Source of the DNA: Chloroflexota bacterium
GTDB taxonomy: Bacteria > Chloroflexota > Anaerolineae > Aggregatilineales > Phototrophicaceae
Length of the DNA stretch: 64,000 nt
NCBI GenBank assembly: GCA_020161935.1
Contig: JAIUNI010000001.1
Span: forward strand, 1-64,000
Direction of reading: 5' to 3'
This document shows positions 59,256 to 64,000 of this stretch, in pieces. Numbering within the stretch: the stretch's first letter is position 1; each line of letters opens with the position of its first letter. The translations under genes were made by a program, and so were the position numbers. Below the pieces are notes generated by a model. That model searched no databases. It was given only the letters and a program-made list of their open reading frames with translations, and was not told the origin of the DNA.

Positions 59256-59486
59256 CTAGGTTTTATTTCGCTTACGTCCGCGTTCGCTGCGCTGCCAGTT
59301 TTTTGCCGATTCGCGAGGGATTTGCCACTCGCCACGTCGTTCACTGCCAACTTTTACGGCACCGGGAATACGCCGATTGGTATCCGGCACATCAACTTCT
59401 GCCCATAAAATGCGATGAATGGTGTTGATGCTGACGTTGTGCATGGCAGCCATTTCCTGAACAGAGATGTATTCTTTTTCAGTCAT
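59256..59486 (-). CDS. small excisionase-like HTH protein
   Basis: A 76-aa protein: EYISVQEMAAMHNVSINTIHRILWAE is a MerR/Xis-type HTH, followed by a wing with VKVGSERRGEWQIPRESAKNW and a basic tail (RGRKRNKT). Such small HTHs act as excisionases or regulators. It begins 7 bases after the NYN gene stop, with GAGG at the junction, and is probably co-translated. No integrase is near. Confidence 0.75.
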   Translation of the reverse strand: MTEKEYISVQEMAAMHNVSINTIHRILWAEVDVPDTNRRIPGAVKVGSERRGEWQIPRESAKNWQRSERGRKRNKT

Positions 59487-59493
59487 TGCAACC

Positions 59494-59976
59494 TCATTTT
59501 TTCTTCGGTGCTGCCCCGTCACTAAACAGGTTCAACCACTCATCAACTTCGGTTTCCGAGAGGTTGACATCGGTCGCTTCACCCGCGTCCACAATTTTGG
59601 GTGGTGGTGCTTCCATCATCCGTGCGAATTCCTCCGAATGCAGCGTTTCCATCCCGCGCCGCCGCGCCCGTGCCATCACGTCATTATCCGAGGTGACGAT
59701 CACCCAGCCTTTGATGTCCTGAATTTTGTAGATACGTTCCACCATCACCCGGTCAGCGCTGGAACGACCGGAGGCGAACACCACCTGCACGCTGCGGGTG
59801 GACATCCGTGAGCTGCCGCCCGGTAAACCGTGGTCAAACACCACCAGACAATTTTTACCGGTACGCGCGGCAAAACTGGAAAGTTTTTGTACGAGGAGTG
59901 CTTCATCATTCGGGTCATCGAGAGAAATATCAGGCAGCTTACCAATCAGGTTATGCCCGTCAATCATGTAGGTCAT
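59494..59976 (-). CDS. NYN domain (YacP-like) RNase family protein
   Basis: A 160-aa PIN/NYN-fold protein. It starts MTYMIDGHNLIGKLPDI with the first acidic residues. VVFDHGLPGG, FASGRSSADRVMVERI and VIVTSDNDVMARARRRG carry the metal-binding acidic residues of YacP-type nucleases, which cut structured RNA. A C-terminal acidic tail with EVDEWLNLF may bind a partner. It leads an operon with the small HTH gene. Confidence 0.85.
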   Translation of the reverse strand: MTYMIDGHNLIGKLPDISLDDPNDEALLVQKLSSFAARTGKNCLVVFDHGLPGGSSRMSTRSVQVVFASGRSSADRVMVERIYKIQDIKGWVIVTSDNDVMARARRRGMETLHSEEFARMMEAPPPKIVDAGEATDVNLSETEVDEWLNLFSDGAAPKKK

Positions 59977-60056
59977 TTGTTAATTCCTCTCCACTCGATA
60001 CCCACGTACAATAAAGAGATATTCTAACGGGTCTCATATTAGCAGGACAATATTAG

Positions 60057-62114
60057 ATGGCTGTTATAAAAAATCGTCCCGGTTGGCGTATTTTAGCTGC
60101 ACTTATTTTCCTAATTGGGGTGGTGATCGGTTACTTCTGGGTGCATAAACCGCTCGATTTTGCCCTGATCGCCGGTGCAGGTGGTGCACTGCTCGACATG
60201 GTAAGCACGGGACTTGTGATATCGGTTGCTGCTGGTGTCGGTCGGCGGGGTCTATCAAAAATTCACCTCGCGATGCTTTCCCGTTCCGAACGGTTAGGTC
60301 TAGAAGGTTTAATCGGGTTAGGTGTGCTCGGCATAGTACTGCTAGTAATCAGCATACTTGCGCTTTATCGCCCTCTCGCGATGTGGGTCATACTTATCGC
60401 GTTAGCAGTTTTGAACGTGCGCTTTGTGATTGCGTGGTTAGGTGATCTTCGTCTAATCTTCGTAGCTGCACTTCATCCGGTTACGACTTGGACTCGCTTC
60501 CTAATGATTGTATCCGCTCTGCTGCTTGTTTTGGCGCTGCTGCACGCCCTCGCGCCACCCTATGCCTATGACGCGATTAACTATCACCTTGTTGGTCCGC
60601 AAGCCTACCTCCGCGCCGGACGCATGATAACGCTGCCGGATAACCTCTTTATGGGATTTCCCCAAACTGCCGAAATCGTTTATGGGATGGGTATGGGGTT
60701 GTTTGGTCGCGATAGCGCCGCCGCCCCCTTACATCTCAGCTTTGGTGTCTTGGGGTTGTTGATTGTGGGCGGCCTGTTGAAACGCTATGTGGATACCGCT
60801 GCTGCTTACCTAAGTATTACACTGCTGCTGACGAGTTTTAGCTTCTGGTTGCTGTTCGGTTGGGCATATGTTGATCTTGCGATGTTCGCCTATGGTGGCG
60901 CTGTACTAACACTCGTCACTATCTGGCATTCGACTCTGCTTCCGAAAACAGCAGATGTTGACGCATCAGCATCCCCAACATCGAACTCGACCACCTATTT
61001 AATCCTGTTGGGAGTGTTCTTGGGTTTAAGTGTAAGCGTGAAGTATGCCGCTGCCGGTTTAGTTGGGGCAGTCCTGCTCGTGCTGCTAGTTTATTCGCCA
61101 CGTGAGTTTATTCGTAACGTGGTCATCGTTGGTTTGGCTGCTGGCATCGTCTTTCTGCCTTGGGCGCTCAAAGGGCTAATCTATTATCAGAATCCTTTAT
61201 ACCCGTTTATTTTCGGTGGCGTGAATTGGGATACCGGACGAACCGCGACCTTTTCAACATCCGGCTTCGGCTTTTTGAGTAACGGTAAGTTATGGCAGTT
61301 GCCAGTCTTACCATTTGCCGCCAGTATCCTTGGGGTCGAGAAGGGTGAGAATTACGGCTTTACCGCTGGGCCGTGGCTTTTAACCGTGCCCTTTCTACTC
61401 CTGTTCGGTTGGCAGTGGCTCGACGAAAAACCCCGAACCTTCGCCCGACTTGCCATCGTGTTTTCGCTACCGCTGTTAGCCTACTGGGGCATCACGGCAC
61501 TAACGACCAATATCGGTTCACAAACACGGCTCATGCTGATGGGCTTTCCGGTAGCCGCCTGTTTAGCCGTATTAGGGTTTCACAGTGTGGGCAAGTGGCC
61601 TCGTAAACCGTTGGATGTGGGCTTCCTTTCCCGTGCCATTTTGACCTTGACGATTGTGTTTAGTGTGACTGATGCGGTGCGCGACACGTTCGAGTCCAAA
61701 TTGGTACCAACTTTATTAGGTTCAACCAGCCGCGCGGAATTTCTCACCTCCAAATTAGGCGTGTTTACCGCCGCGATGGACGAGTTAGCTAAACTGCCCG
61801 AAGGTTCACAGATTCGTTTTCTCTACGAGTCACGTGGTTATTACTGCCCGCCAACCCAAACCTGCCTGAGTGATGTTCTCTTCGACTATTGGCCGCGTCC
61901 GCTGAAACAAGGTCAAACCATCGACCAAGTTTTTGAATCGTGGAAAGCCAGCGGCGACGATTATTTCCTCGTTTATGATTTGGGATACACCTTCAGCGCC
62001 ACGGATTCGCGCTTTCTTACCGAAAATGCTCTCTTTCCAGAGGCTGTTGCCACCTATTTAGAGCCTATTTGGACGGATGGTATTGGCGGCTACACACTCT
62101 ATAAGTGGAAATGA
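60057..62114 (+). CDS. large integral membrane glycosyltransferase-like protein
   Basis: A 685-aa protein with at least 12 hydrophobic helices. A periplasmic loop after the third cluster (PPYAYDAINYHLVGPQAYLRAGRM) carries the Asp and His of the GT-C/ArnT type (the DAxNYHL pattern). C-terminal soluble region about 540-685. It probably transfers a sugar from a polyprenyl carrier. No neighbour identifies the product. Confidence 0.78.
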   Translation: MAVIKNRPGWRILAALIFLIGVVIGYFWVHKPLDFALIAGAGGALLDMVSTGLVISVAAGVGRRGLSKIHLAMLSRSERLGLEGLIGLGVLGIVLLVISILALYRPLAMWVILIALAVLNVRFVIAWLGDLRLIFVAALHPVTTWTRFLMIVSALLLVLALLHALAPPYAYDAINYHLVGPQAYLRAGRMITLPDNLFMGFPQTAEIVYGMGMGLFGRDSAAAPLHLSFGVLGLLIVGGLLKRYVDTAAAYLSITLLLTSFSFWLLFGWAYVDLAMFAYGGAVLTLVTIWHSTLLPKTADVDASASPTSNSTTYLILLGVFLGLSVSVKYAAAGLVGAVLLVLLVYSPREFIRNVVIVGLAAGIVFLPWALKGLIYYQNPLYPFIFGGVNWDTGRTATFSTSGFGFLSNGKLWQLPVLPFAASILGVEKGENYGFTAGPWLLTVPFLLLFGWQWLDEKPRTFARLAIVFSLPLLAYWGITALTTNIGSQTRLMLMGFPVAACLAVLGFHSVGKWPRKPLDVGFLSRAILTLTIVFSVTDAVRDTFESKLVPTLLGSTSRAEFLTSKLGVFTAAMDELAKLPEGSQIRFLYESRGYYCPPTQTCLSDVLFDYWPRPLKQGQTIDQVFESWKASGDDYFLVYDLGYTFSATDSRFLTENALFPEAVATYLEPIWTDGIGGYTLYKWK

Positions 62115-62214
62115 AACCACCCTAACCGTATTCTAACCGCTCAATTGCCGCCATTAGTCCCCTGTGTTAATATTCTGTAACGGGGTCTTTGGGGGACTTA
62201 GATAAGAGGTTATT

Positions 62215-63210
62215 ATGCGGCGACGTTCGCTTGTGGCATTTGTAATACTAAATATTTTGATCACGGCAGCAGTTATTTTTGCAGTCAATCAGTTCCTTAA
62301 TTCGAACGCTCCACCACCGAGCACGAGCCAATTGGTCATTACCGTACCAATTCTCGTGACGGCTACAATCGACCCCAACGCTGGGCCAGCCATCAAAATT
62401 GTGACGGCGACACCGCAGCCCGGTACGGTTATCCTGCCGACCGGCATTCTCTCGACACCGGGTACAGCCGTCTCTGCCGAGGCCATCGGGACGATAGACG
62501 CGAACGCCTTAGCGGTTAATCCGGCTGATGCTCAATCGGTTCAGACCTCATCGACCGCCTTACCGGAAAATTGTATCCTTCACACGCTGGTTTCTGGCGA
62601 TACACCCTTCGCGATTGCCGAACAATATGGTGCTGATCCCTTCCGTTTGATGGAAGTGAACGGCTTAAATGACGATACCGCATCCCTCCTGCAAATTGAT
62701 GATGTCCTGATCGTTCCGTTGGAAGGCTGCCCGCTGACGGGGCCTGTGACTACACCGGTTCCAACGCTTGAAGAAACCATTGAGTCTGAGGCAACCACTG
62801 AAGCCACAGCCGAAGCAACCGCAGAACTCGCGACTGCTACACCGACCTTGCGCCCAACCTTGACGCTACCGCCAACCGCCACCAACGCGATGGTCGAAAT
62901 TGCCGAAGTCGTGGGTGTCGGTCAAATCGCCTCCGAAGGCATCACCATTCGCAACAATGGCAACAACGTCAACCTCAAGGGCTGGACGATTGAAACATCG
63001 GGTGGCAACGTCTACACCTTCACCGAACGCATTTTGTTCTCAAATGGTTTGGTAACGGTTTACAGCCGCGTAGGGCAGGATACGGCTATCGCGCTGTTCT
63101 GGAATCGGACACAGCCCGGTTTCCAGCCCGGCGATGTGGTGACGCTGAAAGACAACACCGGCAAGGTGCAGGGCAGCTTCCGGCTCCCGGCCCCCGTAAC
63201 CCTGCCGTAG
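62215..63210 (+). CDS. exported LysM and lamin-tail-domain protein
   Basis: A 331-aa anchored protein: N-terminal transmembrane helix (LVAFVILNILITAAVIFAVNQF), Thr-rich spacer, a LysM motif (HTLVSGDTPFAIAEQYGADPFRLMEVNGL; about 122-172) and a lamin-tail domain (AMVEIAEVVGVGQIASEGITIRNNGNNVNLKGWTIET; about 222-330). LysM binds peptidoglycan; LTD is a beta sandwich often in surface proteins. A terminator follows. Confidence 0.9.
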   Translation: MRRRSLVAFVILNILITAAVIFAVNQFLNSNAPPPSTSQLVITVPILVTATIDPNAGPAIKIVTATPQPGTVILPTGILSTPGTAVSAEAIGTIDANALAVNPADAQSVQTSSTALPENCILHTLVSGDTPFAIAEQYGADPFRLMEVNGLNDDTASLLQIDDVLIVPLEGCPLTGPVTTPVPTLEETIESEATTEATAEATAELATATPTLRPTLTLPPTATNAMVEIAEVVGVGQIASEGITIRNNGNNVNLKGWTIETSGGNVYTFTERILFSNGLVTVYSRVGQDTAIALFWNRTQPGFQPGDVVTLKDNTGKVQGSFRLPAPVTLP

Positions 63211-63233
63211 TCATAACCGTGTATTGCACGACT

Positions 63234-63276
63234 AACCCTCCCTTCGGCTCGATGTCGATGGGAGGGTTTTTGTTTA
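63234..63276 (+). terminator. terminator after the LysM-LTD gene
   Basis: AACCCTCCC (63234-63242) pairs with GGGAGGGTT (63260-63268), then TTTGTTT. Confidence 0.82.
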
Positions 63277-63740
63277 AAACGCCCCTCAGAACTCATTCCC
63301 AAAGTTTGAAAACTCAAACACCGTATCAGAAATTTTGTGCTATAATGACTCTGTATTCTCTTGGCGACTTGGCGGTTAACTATGTATTTGCCTTTCACTT
63401 GTAACTTACCACTTGCCACTTGAAACTATCTTCGGCGGTTCACTCCCTCACAACCGCCATGCACCATGCAGCGGCGGATACACGGGAACAATCCGCTGCA
63501 CTTGTGTCATTTCAGCGCCGCGCTCCCTCATTTCCGCCGCCACAAAATGTCAATTCAGCGGATGCACGGGAGACTTCCGCCTACCATTTCGGCGGATCGA
63601 ATGCGAAATTTGCGAATGTTTTGCAAATTACGAAGCAAACTTAAAAAGATTCTTAATAGTATGTAATAGCACTTGATTGAGAAAAATGGTACAATCGCCT
63701 TCATCATCCATCTGAGTGTGGCAATTACCGGAGTATCGAT
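63277..63740. other. intergenic region with repeat elements
   Basis: No gene. It contains an extended -10 (TGCTATAAT, 63338-63346), a GTAACTTACCACTTGCCACTTG low-complexity run (63400-63422), two members of the GCGGATGCAC/GGGA element (63466-63500 and 63545-63640), and a TGGTACAAT box at 63687-63695 that probably starts the next gene. Confidence 0.6.
63687..63695 (+). promoter_or_regulatory. extended -10 of the DUF1992 gene
   Basis: TGGTACAAT provides TGn plus TACAAT, about 45 bases before the ATG. No clear -35. Confidence 0.45.
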
Positions 63741-64000
63741 ATGAAACAGTGGGAAACGGTTGTTGATACGGCGATCAGGAAGGCGATGGAAGCGGGAGAG
63801 TTTAATAACCTCCCCGGCGAAGGTCGTCCGCTGGACTTAAGCGCGGATGCGAATGTGCCTACGGATATGCAGCTTGCTTATAAAATCATGAAGCAAAACG
63901 GTATTGCGCCCGATTGGATTGTGGAAGCCAAAACGCTGACCGCCAAAACTGACTCATGGCAGTCGCGTTTAATCAACGCCCATAAAAATTATCGAACGAG
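63741..64000 (+). CDS. DUF1992/DnaJ-homologue subfamily C member 28 domain protein (partial)
   Basis: The first 86 residues of a gene that runs off the window. MKQWETVVDTAIRKAMEAGEFNNLPGEGRPLDL and LAYKIMKQNGIAPDWIVEAK are the conserved core of DUF1992 (the YhdN-type small family). The function is unknown; human DNAJC28 carries the same domain without the J motif in the core. GGAG lies 7 bases before the ATG. Confidence 0.9.
   Translation, partial: MKQWETVVDTAIRKAMEAGEFNNLPGEGRPLDLSADANVPTDMQLAYKIMKQNGIAPDWIVEAKTLTAKTDSWQSRLINAHKNYRT

Noticed and set aside
58263..59976. tRNA-integrated genomic island
   Set aside because: No integrase and no direct repeat of a tRNA 3' end were seen; the region is kept only as a cluster of interest.

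Overview
The window reads as a chromosomal segment of a Chloroflexota bacterium, most likely from the Anaerolineae or a related class. This is inferred from style, not from a marker tree. The signs are several membrane-anchored Ser/Thr kinases with long Thr/Pro/Ala linkers (TPTAT-type), many secreted beta-propeller, PPC and LTD proteins, a translin-family protein, bL12 and uL10 with an L10-leader RNA, GatB, and many receiver-only regulators. Most genes are moderately GC-rich. A few (1931-3319, 6659-7441 and parts of the intergenic DNA) are visibly AT-rich. No integrase, transposase, phage structural gene, rRNA or CRISPR array is visible.

Layout. 0-7.7 kb: GH3 glycosidase, AT-rich secreted protein, anchored TPR-like protein, a 53-aa HigA-N-terminus-like protein, DAO-type oxidoreductase, then a compact unit of DUF433, an HhH-GPD DNA-glycosylase-like protein and a HicB-like protein. 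7.9-15.2 kb: TIR-Ser/Thr kinase fusion, translin, SSB, a receiver lacking its phosphoacceptor Asp, GatB. 15.3-27.3 kb: MpaB-like oxygenase, membrane glycosyltransferase, bL28 plus COG0523 GTPase, NmrA-like reductase, TPR protein, histidine kinase, aminotransferase, DUF5996. 27.3-35.3 kb: kinase-PAS operon, secreted PPC proteins, rplJ-rplL with promoter, leader and attenuator, acyl-CoA carboxylase beta subunit. 35.3-44 kb: flavin monooxygenase, two paralogous receiver proteins flanking a 1.3 kb repeat locus and a DUF433/DUF5615 pair, WD40 lipoprotein, kinase with an RskA-like ectodomain. 44-57 kb: secreted proteins, TrpB2, PiT transporter, assorted metabolic and regulatory genes, RsgA, DsbA-like protein. 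57-64 kb: ParB-like protein, three tRNAs (Met, Gly, Pro), an HTH/NYN cluster, a large membrane glycosyltransferase, LysM-LTD protein and the start of a DUF1992 gene.

How it works together. The strongest theme is signal sensing at the envelope: three Ser/Thr kinases, one histidine kinase and three receiver-only proteins sit among exported proteins of unknown role. Housekeeping translation genes are scattered between them: gatB, rpmB, rplJL, rsgA and tRNAs. Intergenic DNA is rich in dispersed elements: palindromes with GTAGGG-type ends at gene 3' ends, a GCGGATGCACGGGAG family, and short degenerate cagtcgtcag-type repeats.

The best candidate for an undescribed system is the three-gene unit at 6361-7730. 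A DUF433 antitoxin-family gene lies 4 bases from a gene whose product carries the Lys-Asp signature of an Ogg2-like DNA glycosylase, in the position where a DUF433 paralog 31 kb away has its usual DUF5615 PIN-like partner.
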